Below are positions 32,700 to 40,580 of a stretch of 42,612 bases of DNA, piece after piece. The position numbers and the translations under genes were made by a program. The stretch is from Bacteroidota bacterium (GTDB lineage: Bacteria > Bacteroidota > Bacteroidia > Chitinophagales > Chitinophagaceae), in contig JAEZDA010000111.1 of the NCBI GenBank assembly GCA_023433345.1, positions 1 through 42,612 on the forward strand, read 5' to 3'. Every line of letters begins with the position of its first letter. Within the stretch, counting starts at the first letter, position 1. The notes beneath the pieces were generated by a model. The model saw only the letters and a list, made by a program, of their open reading frames with translations. It did no database searches and had not been told where the DNA came from.

Positions 32700-34247
32700 A
32701 TGAAAAGAATTTTATTCTCTGCCGCGGTGTTGCTAAGCGGAAACGTATTTGCGCAAATTCCGGAAGACGCATTGCGGTATAGCTGGTATCATCAAAACGG
32801 CTCAACCCGAATAAACAGTGTCGGCGGCACCATGGGTTCTCTTGCCGGAGACATCACTTCCATTTATGTGAACCCCGCTGGCCTTGCGTTTTTTAATACC
32901 CGCGAAGTTTCGTTCGGCATTAACACATCAGAACTGCGCACCCGTTCCCTCTATCGCGACTCGATCACTAAAAGCAACAGATCGGTTATAGGCCTTAATC
33001 CTGTTGGTATAATAATCGGCCTTGGAAAGAAGAAGGGCGAGAAAGAATCAGTGACGATGGGCTTTGCCATTAACCAATCCACATCCTTCAACAATGTAAT
33101 TCACTTAAAAGGATTGAACAATTACAGTTCCTTCAGTGAAACTTTTGCGGAAGAATTTGCTAAAAGCGGGATGTCGATCGATCAGGTACTTCAAACCAAT
33201 TCACCGCTCCCTTATACCTCTGCCACCGCCTTGTATACATATCTGATAGATACTGTTCGTCTTGCAGATGGAAGTTACCAGGTAAAGGCTGCTCCTGAAT
33301 ATTTGTTGGATGCCGGCCAGGCTCTTCGCCAGGATTATTTGCAAAGAACCGGAGGAGGCATATATGAACTGGCTGCGAGTGTTGCGGCTAATACAGATAA
33401 TAAATGGTATTACGGAGCCACGTTAGGGATACCAATTGTGCATTACACCAGCAATACAGTGATAACGGAAAGCGACACTTCGTCAAACACAGACAACCAT
33501 TTTAATTCCTTTCGTTATGAAGATGATTTTAAAACTTCCGGTGCAGGTATCAATTTAAAAGCAGGTGCTATTTACAGGCCTAAAGATTATTTCCGGATCG
33601 GGCTCGCGATCCATTCCCCTACTTTCATGTTTTTGAAAGACACGAGATCAACCAGGCTGAGTACGGAACTTGAAAGCCCTGCGGGAAGTTTTAACGTGTC
33701 GTCGAATGAATTTACGAACGGGAGTGAAGGAGAGGCAAGCTACCATCAGTATAGCCCATGGAAGGCTTTAATAAGTGCAAGCTACGTGTTCCGTGAAGTG
33801 CAAAATGTAAACAGGCAGCGTGCTTTTCTTTCAGCAGATATTGAATACGTGAATCACCGGGGCACTAAGTTTCGCAGTAATAATGAAGAACCGACCGCTG
33901 ATGAAAAAGCTTACTTCAAGGCTTTGACAAAGGTTGTAAAGCAACAATATAAAGGGGCTTTTAATTTTCGTGTAGGCGGTGAGGTTAAGTTCAGCATCAT
34001 AATGGCAAGACTGGGCTTTGCATATTACGGAAATCCTTATAAGAACAATCCTGAAAAAGCTTATCAAATGGCATTTAGCGGAGGGTTAGGCTATCGCGAC
34101 AAGGGCGTTTTCTTCGACCTTGGTTATGTGCATCATCTTAAAAAAGACAGTCATTTCCCATACAGGCTTGAAGACAGGGAAAATACCTACGGCGCCCTGA
34201 AACAAACCCGGGGAACCGTGATGGCAACTTTTGGATTTAAATTTTAA
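32700..34247 (+). CDS. FadL/OmpP1-like outer-membrane transport protein
   Basis: A 515-residue outer-membrane barrel. The signal peptide (about 1-19, ending VFAQ) is followed by the FadL-type N-terminus: DALRYSWYHQNGSTRINSVGGTMGSLAGDITSIYVNPAGLA (broken here into its parts NSVGGTMGSLAGD and SIYVNPAGLA), the family plug region. Alternating strands follow and the protein ends in TVMATFGFKF, with Phe last as for BAM substrates. FadL family members carry hydrophobic compounds across the outer membrane; the ligand is unknown. It is convergent with miaA with a 25-base gap. Confidence 0.82.
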   Translation: MKRILFSAAVLLSGNVFAQIPEDALRYSWYHQNGSTRINSVGGTMGSLAGDITSIYVNPAGLAFFNTREVSFGINTSELRTRSLYRDSITKSNRSVIGLNPVGIIIGLGKKKGEKESVTMGFAINQSTSFNNVIHLKGLNNYSSFSETFAEEFAKSGMSIDQVLQTNSPLPYTSATALYTYLIDTVRLADGSYQVKAAPEYLLDAGQALRQDYLQRTGGGIYELAASVAANTDNKWYYGATLGIPIVHYTSNTVITESDTSSNTDNHFNSFRYEDDFKTSGAGINLKAGAIYRPKDYFRIGLAIHSPTFMFLKDTRSTRLSTELESPAGSFNVSSNEFTNGSEGEASYHQYSPWKALISASYVFREVQNVNRQRAFLSADIEYVNHRGTKFRSNNEEPTADEKAYFKALTKVVKQQYKGAFNFRVGGEVKFSIIMARLGFAYYGNPYKNNPEKAYQMAFSGGLGYRDKGVFFDLGYVHHLKKDSHFPYRLEDRENTYGALKQTRGTVMATFGFKF

Positions 34248-34272
34248 TTCAGGGATATACAAGTTGTGCAGG

Positions 34273-35187
34273 TTAGCGATAGCCTGCACTTTCTTTTTGC
34301 AAAAATTCAATCAGCGCTTCAACCTGGGGAGGAAACCAGCTGATGTCCTGGTCTTTTTTAAACCACGTAAGCTGCCGTTTTGCATAACGCCGGGTGTTTC
34401 TTTTGATCAACTCTTTTGCTTCCTCTAACGATACCTCTCCCCTTAAAAAGCTAAAGATCTCTGTATAGCCAACGGTTTGCAAGGCATTAAGGTTTTCATA
34501 AGGCTGAAGAGATCTGACCTCATCAACCAAGCCATTGCCAAACATCTCATCGGTTCTTAGGTTGATCCTTTCATACTGTTGCGGCCTGGGCAATTCAAGA
34601 CCTATCTTAATTATTCTGAAAGGCCTCTTCACCGCTTTTGCTGAGTGAAAGGAAAGTATCGACCTCCCGGTTTGCATTACAACTTCCAATGCCCTGCTCA
34701 TTCTGCGAGGGTTTTCCATTTCACCTTGCTGGCAAAAAAGTGGATCTTTCATTCGCAATTCATCAGCCAGCCATTGAATGCCGTGATCTTTATAAGCGGC
34801 TTCCACAGCGGCTCGTATCGGCGCACTTGCAGGCGGAACTTCGTCTAAGCCTTCACAAAAAGCTTTAATGTACAAGCCCGTCCCTCCTACCATAACAACC
34901 CTGCTGTTAAAGCGAAACAGGTCTTCACACAATGAAAGAGCATACTTTTCAAAAAAAGCAGCAGTGATATTTTCGTGTACGCTGTGTGAGGCTATAAAAT
35001 AATGCGGGCATTCAGAAAGTTCCTGCGGAGATGGTCTTGCAACGCCAATATTCAACTCTTTATAACATTGGCGACTGTCTGCAGAAATTATGGATGTTTG
35101 AAAATGTTTCGCAATTTCAATGGCCACGCGGGTTTTACCAACAGCTGTCGGTCCGCAAACAACTATGCAGGTGTTTTCCCCGGTCAA
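34273..35187 (-). CDS. miaA: tRNA dimethylallyltransferase (tRNA A37 isopentenylation)
   Basis: A 304-residue P-loop enzyme that transfers an isopentenyl group to A37 of tRNAs reading UNN codons. The P-loop GPTAVGKT is at residues 12-19. SADSRQCYKELNIGVARP carries the catalytic Asp and DSRQ motif. VMVGGTGLYIKAFCEG and the late RRYAKRQLTWFKKD motif fit. The start is TTG at 35187: in frame upstream there is no ATG before a TAA. It lies 38 bases after the pRiA4b ORF-3-like gene, with cca further upstream, all on the same strand. Confidence 0.96.
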   Translation of the reverse strand: MTGENTCIVVCGPTAVGKTRVAIEIAKHFQTSIISADSRQCYKELNIGVARPSPQELSECPHYFIASHSVHENITAAFFEKYALSLCEDLFRFNSRVVMVGGTGLYIKAFCEGLDEVPPASAPIRAAVEAAYKDHGIQWLADELRMKDPLFCQQGEMENPRRMSRALEVVMQTGRSILSFHSAKAVKRPFRIIKIGLELPRPQQYERINLRTDEMFGNGLVDEVRSLQPYENLNALQTVGYTEIFSFLRGEVSLEEAKELIKRNTRRYAKRQLTWFKKDQDISWFPPQVEALIEFLQKESAGYR

Positions 35188-35225
35188 ATGAAAGTGAAAT
35201 TTTGTTAGTTATACTGGCAAAGAAA

Positions 35226-35801
35226 TCAATACCCATCGTTAGCCTCATCCGGAGTTTCTGATTCTTCTTCTTCAACGCCTTCATCAGAATCTTCACCTTC
35301 TTCTCCAAAACCATCGGCCATTGCCTCAGGCTTCAGATCATATTTTTCTTCCATTTCTGCCAGGCGGCTGTCAACAATACCTTTCGTGCCATACTGCGAT
35401 GGCGCCGGCCCTGAAGACTTAACCGTGGAGGGATAATCGAGCTTTTTATTTTCCTCTTTTTCAACCTGTATCAATTCAACCTGAAACTGCCAGTTTTTAT
35501 TGAAATCATACTCAAAAATGAATTTTTGGTTAGGGTCTTTTATCTCGCTTCCTATCTGAACCTCGCTCATTATCAGCGGCTCTGCCTTATATGCTTTATC
35601 GTATTTCTCAAGGCTTATTTCCCGACCCCTTTGCCATTGATCATTGCTCCGGTAAAAGGTAGCTTTATGTTTACTGTCGAAATCATAACTCTTCAATATA
35701 GCATGGAACAGATCTGAAAATGTTTGGGTATGCCTTATTGCAACATCGCGGTAAACCGTATCATCTTCTTCCCAATAAATTCTGAATTTTAAAATTGCCA
35801 T
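35226..35801 (-). CDS. Plasmid pRiA4b ORF-3 family protein (PRiA4_ORF3) with acidic tail
   Basis: A 191-residue soluble protein. The N-terminal 115 residues fit the PRiA4_ORF3 fold: AILKFRIYWEEDDTVYRDVAIRHTQTF (opening strands), FSDLFHAILKSYDFDSKHKATFY and KFIFEYDFNKNWQFQVEL (the conserved Y/F-x-Y-D-F/x-G/N-D/N-x-W motif). The C-terminus is highly acidic (Glu/Asp-rich from about 160). Function of the family is unknown; some members are named IS1096 passenger, but no transposase or inverted repeat is seen here. TAAATTTG, a perfect -7 box, ends 4 bases before the ATG. It sits between cca and miaA. Confidence 0.8.
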   Translation of the reverse strand: MAILKFRIYWEEDDTVYRDVAIRHTQTFSDLFHAILKSYDFDSKHKATFYRSNDQWQRGREISLEKYDKAYKAEPLIMSEVQIGSEIKDPNQKFIFEYDFNKNWQFQVELIQVEKEENKKLDYPSTVKSSGPAPSQYGTKGIVDSRLAEMEEKYDLKPEAMADGFGEEGEDSDEGVEEEESETPDEANDGY

Positions 35802-35805
35802 AAAT

Positions 35806-35813
35806 CAAATTTA
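35806..35813 (-). promoter_or_regulatory. -7 box TAAATTTG, directly before the ATG of the pRiA4b ORF-3-like gene
   Basis: Perfect TAnnTTTG match on the minus strand with only 4 bases to the ATG, the same spacing as box to RNA 5' end for the SRP RNA. If used, the transcript would be leaderless. Confidence 0.4.
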
Positions 35814-35914
35814 ATTAAAAAGTGAAAAGAAAGGATAAAAAGAAGATCGCTCCAGCCCAAAGCGTATTGTTCGCGTTCGATCCTTTCCGCTGGTATCGCT
35901 GCGCCGGCTCATCA

Positions 35915-37321
35915 TTATTCTTCTTTCAGAACGCCCAATTCCCGTGCCTTTTCACGCATCAGCATATAGGCTGCATCATAATTATTTGGTATAATGCCGT
36001 CAAGAATTGCATCCCTTATGGCATTCTTTATAATTCCTACTTCTCTTCCCGGTTGTAATCCGAATTCCTTCATTATAATATCCCCTGTTATCGGCGGCTG
36101 CCAGTTTCGGATTTGATCTTTTTCCTCCACTTCAGCACACCGTTGGCGTACCATTTCAAAGTTTTCAAGAAAGCGTTTCTTTTTTTGCGGATTCTTGGAG
36201 GTAATGTCAGCTTCACACAACATCATCAGGCTTTCGAAATCATCACCTGCATCAAAAAGTAATCTTCGTATAGCCGAATCCGTTATATTATCCTTAGTAA
36301 GCCCGATGGGACGCAAATGCATTTCAACCATCTTCCTTACAAACTTCATTTTTTCATTTTGTGGAAGTTTAAGCTGTGCGAAGATCTTCGGTACCATTCT
36401 TCCACCAACAACTTCGTGCCCGTGGAATGTGAAACCATGTCCTTCTTCAAACCTTTTTGTTACGGGTTTGGCTATGTCGTGCAATACAGCAGCCCAGCGC
36501 AGCCACAAATCATTCGTTTTAGCTGATATATTGTCTACCACCTGAATGGTATGCGCAAAATTATCCTTGTGCCCCATGCCGTCAATGTATTCGGCGCCGG
36601 CCAGGGCGACCATCTGTGGAAAGATCAACTTCAGTAACCCGGAATCGTAAAGTAAGCGAAAACCAACCGATGGTTTTTCACTCATCAAAATCTTATTAAG
36701 TTCATCAGCTATCCTTTCAGCGGAAACGATCTTTATACGTTCAGCATTTTGTTCTATCGCCGCAAATGTTTCCGGATCAATGCTAAATTTCAACTGGCTT
36801 GCAAACCTTATTCCGCGCATCATTCGCAATGGATCGTCGCTGAATGTGATCCCTGGTTCCAGAGGTGTCACTAATTTTTTCTCTGCTATGTGCTGCATGC
36901 CATTGAATGGATCTATCAACGAACCAAAGTCTGCTTTATTCAGGCTTATGGCCATGGCATTTATTGTAAAGTCACGGCGGTTCTGATCATCTTCAAGCGT
37001 ACCGGGCTCAACCTGCGGCTTCCTGCTGTGATGTGCGTAACTCTCCTTCCTTGCTCCCACAAATTCAACATCATAACCATCAATAAAAACCTGTGCGGTG
37101 CCAAAATTTTTGAAAACGTTCACTGCTGCATTGCCCGCAAGTTTTCGTGCAACTTCAATTGCATCTCCAAGGCAAACGATATCGATATCCTTTGTGGGCC
37201 TGCCCATGATCTTATCGCGCACAAATCCGCCTACCAGGTATGCGGGCATATCGCTCAACTGCGCGGCTGCCGCTATTTTTTGCAACATCAGCAATTCATC
37301 CTTTGTGCAGGAAATGTTCAT
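35915..37321 (-). CDS. cca: CCA-adding tRNA nucleotidyltransferase with HD domain
   Basis: A 468-residue class II nucleotidyltransferase that adds or repairs the 3' CCA of tRNAs. The head has YLVGGFVRDKIMGRPTKDIDIV (GGxVRD and the DxD metal pair), RRDFTINAMAI, and the RMMRGIRFASQL region of motif D/E. A C-terminal HD domain follows (AAVLHDIAKP with HGHEVVGG). The length is that of the bacterial HD-containing form. A CCA activity is required here because tRNA-Val at 9688 lacks an encoded CCA. It is divergent from lon with a 126-base gap. Confidence 0.93.
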   Translation of the reverse strand: MNISCTKDELLMLQKIAAAAQLSDMPAYLVGGFVRDKIMGRPTKDIDIVCLGDAIEVARKLAGNAAVNVFKNFGTAQVFIDGYDVEFVGARKESYAHHSRKPQVEPGTLEDDQNRRDFTINAMAISLNKADFGSLIDPFNGMQHIAEKKLVTPLEPGITFSDDPLRMMRGIRFASQLKFSIDPETFAAIEQNAERIKIVSAERIADELNKILMSEKPSVGFRLLYDSGLLKLIFPQMVALAGAEYIDGMGHKDNFAHTIQVVDNISAKTNDLWLRWAAVLHDIAKPVTKRFEEGHGFTFHGHEVVGGRMVPKIFAQLKLPQNEKMKFVRKMVEMHLRPIGLTKDNITDSAIRRLLFDAGDDFESLMMLCEADITSKNPQKKKRFLENFEMVRQRCAEVEEKDQIRNWQPPITGDIIMKEFGLQPGREVGIIKNAIRDAILDGIIPNNYDAAYMLMREKARELGVLKEE

Positions 37322-37413
37322 TGGAAACGCAAGATAAGAAGAGTTAAAACTTTTGATTCGGCATTATCCTTGACCACATTAATAACCGGATCAAATTATC
37401 GGCTTAATCCGGC

Positions 37414-37421
37414 TAATTTTG
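37414..37421 (+). promoter_or_regulatory. -7 box TAATTTTG for lon
   Basis: Perfect TAnnTTTG match 26 bases before the lon ATG. No CIRCE or other heat-shock operator was seen between cca and lon. Confidence 0.5.
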
Positions 37422-37447
37422 CCAAACTGACAAGCTGAATATATTAT

Positions 37448-39862
37448 ATGGATAAGAGATATTTCCTGGAGAGAAATGAAGAGGAATTGGAGTTTATGCC
37501 TATCATTCCCCTTAATGAAGACGATGATGAAAAGGAGGATGGCAAGGCACTGCCCGAGGTTTTACCGATTTTACCTTTAAGGAATACTGTTCTTTTTCCA
37601 GGTGTCGTTATCCCCATAACTGTGGGAAGGGATAAAAGCATAAAGGCAGTTGGGGATGCATACAAGGCTGACAAATTGATTGGAGTAGTAGCGCAAAAAG
37701 ACAGTTCTGTTGAAGAACCTACAGTAAGTGATCTCGAAGATATTGGCACCGTTGCAAAGATCGTTAAGCTGATAAAAATGCCTGACGGAGGCACGACTAT
37801 CATTATACAAGGCAAAAAAAGGTTTAAGCTGGATGAGGTTATTGAAGACGAACCTTACTTTAAAGCACGTGTATCTTATTTAACAGATGAACAGCCCGCA
37901 GAAAACGATGCAAATTTTAAGGCATTGGTCGGAAGCATAAAAGATCTGGCGGGGCAAATAGTTGGTCTTTCACCCAATCTTCCGAGCGAGGCAGGTATCA
38001 TTCTGAAAAATATTGAAAACCCTTCTTTCCTGATACATTTTGTAAGCAGCAATCTCAGCAGCGATATCAAACAAAAACAGTTATTACTTGAAATCAATGA
38101 TCTTAAAGCGAGGGCAGAACTGTTGCTTAACCTTATGCAAACGGAACTTCAGTATGCTGAGCTGAAAAATAAGGTAACAAATAAAACCAGGGCCGAACTC
38201 GATAAACAACAGCGTGAGTATTTTCTCCAGCAACAAATGAAGGCCATAAAAGATGAACTTGGCGGCGATAATGTTGCAGAGGTGAAGGAGATGCAGAAAA
38301 GGGCTGAACAAAAAAAATGGCCGAAGGCCGCGAAAGACATGTTCCATAAGGGTTTGGAGAGGCTTGAAAGAATGCATCCTTCCACGCCCGATTATTCAGT
38401 TGTTTACAATCATCTGGACTTAATGCTTGATCTTCCGTGGCAGGAATACACGCAGGATCATTATGATCTGAAAAAAGCAAAAAAGATCCTTGATCATGAT
38501 CATTACGGAATGGAAAAGATCAAGGACAGGATATTGGAATATTTGGCGGTGTTGAAATTAAAAGGTGACATGAAAAGCCCGATCCTTTGTTTCGTCGGGC
38601 CTCCGGGTATCGGTAAAACCAGTCTTGGTAAAAGTATCGCTGCGGCCATTCAAAGGAAATATGTTAGGGTGAGCCTTGGCGGGTTGCATGATGAAAGCGA
38701 GATCCGCGGCCACCGCAAAACCTATATCGGCGCAATGCCGGGTCGAATCATTCAATCTATCCGGAAAACAAAATCCGGAAACCCGGTGATGATCCTTGAT
38801 GAAATCGACAAGGTAGGCAGTGATCACCGCGGCGATCCTTCATCAGCCCTGCTTGAAGTACTTGACCCCGAACAAAACAATACTTTTTACGATAACTATC
38901 TTGAACTTGAGTACGATCTCAGCAAGGTTCTTTTTATTGCCACCGCAAACTCACTCAGTTCAATTCAACCTGCATTGAGAGACCGCCTTGAAATAATAGA
39001 TCTCAGCGGTTATGCAGTTGAAGAGAAGATCGAAATTGCAAAGCGGCATCTTATTCCAAAACAGCTTGAAATGCACGGCTTAAAAAAAGATGCATTTAAA
39101 TTGAATGACACTGTTATAGAAAGAGTAATTGCGGATTACACAAGGGAAAGCGGGGTGAGAGAACTGGACAGGCAACTTGCAAGTATCATGCGTTACCAGG
39201 CGAAGGAACTTGTGATGAAGGGAAAACTGAAGGCAACAGTGACTGCGACCGATCTTGAGAAAATTCTGAACAAACCACGCTACACCAATGAAAGCTACAA
39301 GATGGCCAACATGCCGGGAGTGGCTGTGGGCCTCGCGTGGACATATGTAGGCGGTGATATTCTTTTTATAGAAGCACAGCTTATTGAAGGGAAAGGGGAA
39401 TTGAAACTCACGGGCAACCTCGGAAATGTAATGAAGGAAAGTGCGAGCACCGCTCTAACCTGGCTCTCTGCGAATGCGCGAAAATTAAAACTGGAGCCCT
39501 CGGCTTTCACCAAGCAAACTGCCCACATCCACATTCCTGAAGGCGCCGTTCCGAAAGACGGTCCAAGTGCGGGAATTACAATGATGACTGCATTGGCAAG
39601 TGCTTATTCGAACCGTAAAGTGAAACCATTCCTGGCCATGTCTGGAGAAATCACTTTACGCGGTCAGGTGCTGCCGGTGGGCGGAATAAAAGAAAAGGTA
39701 CTCGCAGCAAAAAGAAGCGGGATCAAAGAAATTATTCTCTCAAGCCAAAACGAAAAAGATGTAACGGAAATAAACCCGTCTTTTATTAAGGGAATAAAGT
39801 TTCATTATGTAAGAACCATGATGCAGGTGCTGGAACTGGCGCTTGAAGGAGAAAAGAGGTAA
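37448..39862 (+). CDS. lon: ATP-dependent protease Lon
   Basis: An 804-residue cytoplasmic AAA+ protease that degrades damaged and regulatory proteins. The N-terminal LON domain starts at about residue 36 (VLPILPLRNTVLFPGVVIPI). Walker A GPPGIGKT is at 384-391, and Walker B is in PVMILDEIDK. The protease domain carries the Ser-Lys dyad: Ser707 in PKDGPSAGI and Lys750 in GGIKEKVLAAKRSG, 43 apart as in E. coli. The length is normal. There is a -7 box upstream. It ends 11 bases before the repeat island at 39874. Confidence 0.97.
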   Translation: MDKRYFLERNEEELEFMPIIPLNEDDDEKEDGKALPEVLPILPLRNTVLFPGVVIPITVGRDKSIKAVGDAYKADKLIGVVAQKDSSVEEPTVSDLEDIGTVAKIVKLIKMPDGGTTIIIQGKKRFKLDEVIEDEPYFKARVSYLTDEQPAENDANFKALVGSIKDLAGQIVGLSPNLPSEAGIILKNIENPSFLIHFVSSNLSSDIKQKQLLLEINDLKARAELLLNLMQTELQYAELKNKVTNKTRAELDKQQREYFLQQQMKAIKDELGGDNVAEVKEMQKRAEQKKWPKAAKDMFHKGLERLERMHPSTPDYSVVYNHLDLMLDLPWQEYTQDHYDLKKAKKILDHDHYGMEKIKDRILEYLAVLKLKGDMKSPILCFVGPPGIGKTSLGKSIAAAIQRKYVRVSLGGLHDESEIRGHRKTYIGAMPGRIIQSIRKTKSGNPVMILDEIDKVGSDHRGDPSSALLEVLDPEQNNTFYDNYLELEYDLSKVLFIATANSLSSIQPALRDRLEIIDLSGYAVEEKIEIAKRHLIPKQLEMHGLKKDAFKLNDTVIERVIADYTRESGVRELDRQLASIMRYQAKELVMKGKLKATVTATDLEKILNKPRYTNESYKMANMPGVAVGLAWTYVGGDILFIEAQLIEGKGELKLTGNLGNVMKESASTALTWLSANARKLKLEPSAFTKQTAHIHIPEGAVPKDGPSAGITMMTALASAYSNRKVKPFLAMSGEITLRGQVLPVGGIKEKVLAAKRSGIKEIILSSQNEKDVTEINPSFIKGIKFHYVRTMMQVLELALEGEKR

Positions 39863-39873
39863 TTAGAGATGGG

Positions 39874-39922
39874 AGATTATAGATTAGAGATTATAGATTA
39901 TAGATTTTAGATTATAGATTTT
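39874..39922. repeat. Heptamer array A: seven 7-bp units, consensus AGATTAT
   Basis: The units read AGATTAT, AGATTAG, AGATTAT, AGATTAT, AGATTTT, AGATTAT, AGATTTT, exactly 49 bp, with a degenerate unit (AGATGGG) just before. It lies 11 bases after lon. The 7-bp period cannot be read in one codon frame and has no spacers, so it is not coding and not CRISPR. Confidence 0.9.
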
Positions 39923-39928
39923 AGCCAC

Positions 39929-40029
39929 AGGGAGAAAACGAATCCGATTTACAATGTAGGTTTCGTTGCGACTGCTCGCTGTCGCCAAAATGAAACCTGC
40001 CTCAAATCATTTCGACCGTAGGGAGAAAA
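39929..40029. repeat. Core of the repeat island: direct repeats AGGGAGAAAA flanking a long hairpin
   Basis: AGGGAGAAAA occurs at 39929-39938 and again at 40020-40029. Between them an imperfect hairpin spans 39956-40000 (GTAGGTTTCGTT...GCGAC against GTCGC...AATGAAACCTGC, loop TGCTCGCT). The segment CATTTCGACCGTAGGGAGAAA (40008-40028; split as CATTTCGACCGT and AGGGAGAAA) looks like a dispersed Bacteroidota intergenic repeat. Confidence 0.75.
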
Positions 40030-40031
40030 AC

Positions 40032-40080
40032 AGACTACAGACTACAGACTACCGACTACTAACTACGAACTACCAACTAC
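40032..40080. repeat. Heptamer array B: seven 7-bp units, consensus AGACTAC
   Basis: The units read AGACTAC three times, then CGACTAC, TAACTAC, GAACTAC, CAACTAC, again exactly 49 bp. It has the same orientation and length as array A and differs by T to C at unit positions 4 and 7. The last unit contains the TAG stop codon of the minus-strand gene at 40077. Confidence 0.9.
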
Positions 40081-40580
40081 TCCTCCTCTCTCCACTTTTC
40101 CAACCAGTCTTTTTCCTTAGGAGAACTTAATGCCTGGGCAACCCCGAGAAAAAATATTCCTGCAACATTGGAAAACAGGAAGAGCATATTATATGTTCGA
40201 AAATCTTTTATATCCGTGTATTGAAAGCGGATAAAATCAATGATGTCGAGCACATAGAATACCACCCATGATATGAGGAAGAGCGCGATGATCGCAAGGG
40301 AGAAATACCTTACCACCTGCGCCTTATGGTGAAGGGTTCTTTTGAAAAAAATACTAAATGCTGTGATGAAAACCGCTGTAGGAAAAGAGATGAGGAAGAC
40401 CACATATAAATATTCCAGCCAGGGTACATAACTAAGTAATCCAAATACCAGACGCATTAGAAGGAACAGCAACACTAATGCGGTAATGATACCCAGAACA
40501 GCAATCATTATCGTAAAAAATAACCGTAGCAATTTGCCGGGTTCATTTGCCATAGCGCCGGAAGATTTTACCATGTTCAT
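40077..40580 (-). CDS. Membrane protein with four predicted helices, function unknown
   Basis: A 167-residue protein with hydrophobic helices at about 18-46, 53-77, 89-112 and 130-150, and a polar C-terminus ending KWREEE. No family is recognised. Its ATG overlaps the stop of the M42 peptidase gene (ATGA), indicating coupled translation. Its TAG stop is formed by the last unit of heptamer array B, so the tail length may depend on that array. Confidence 0.7.
   Translation of the reverse strand: MNMVKSSGAMANEPGKLLRLFFTIMIAVLGIITALVLLFLLMRLVFGLLSYVPWLEYLYVVFLISFPTAVFITAFSIFFKRTLHHKAQVVRYFSLAIIALFLISWVVFYVLDIIDFIRFQYTDIKDFRTYNMLFLFSNVAGIFFLGVAQALSSPKEKDWLEKWREEE

Noticed and set aside
35226..35801. 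Insertion sequence because of the IS1096-passenger name for this family
   Set aside because: No transposase, no terminal inverted repeats and no target-site duplication are seen.
35802..35914. Terminator or RNA gene between cca and the pRiA4b ORF-3-like gene
   Set aside because: Only a weak CCAGC/GCTGG pairing with a long loop and no T-run; nothing else recognisable apart from the -7 box.
39874..40080. Repeat region as a CRISPR array
   Set aside because: Units are 7 bp, tandem, without spacers, and there are no cas genes.
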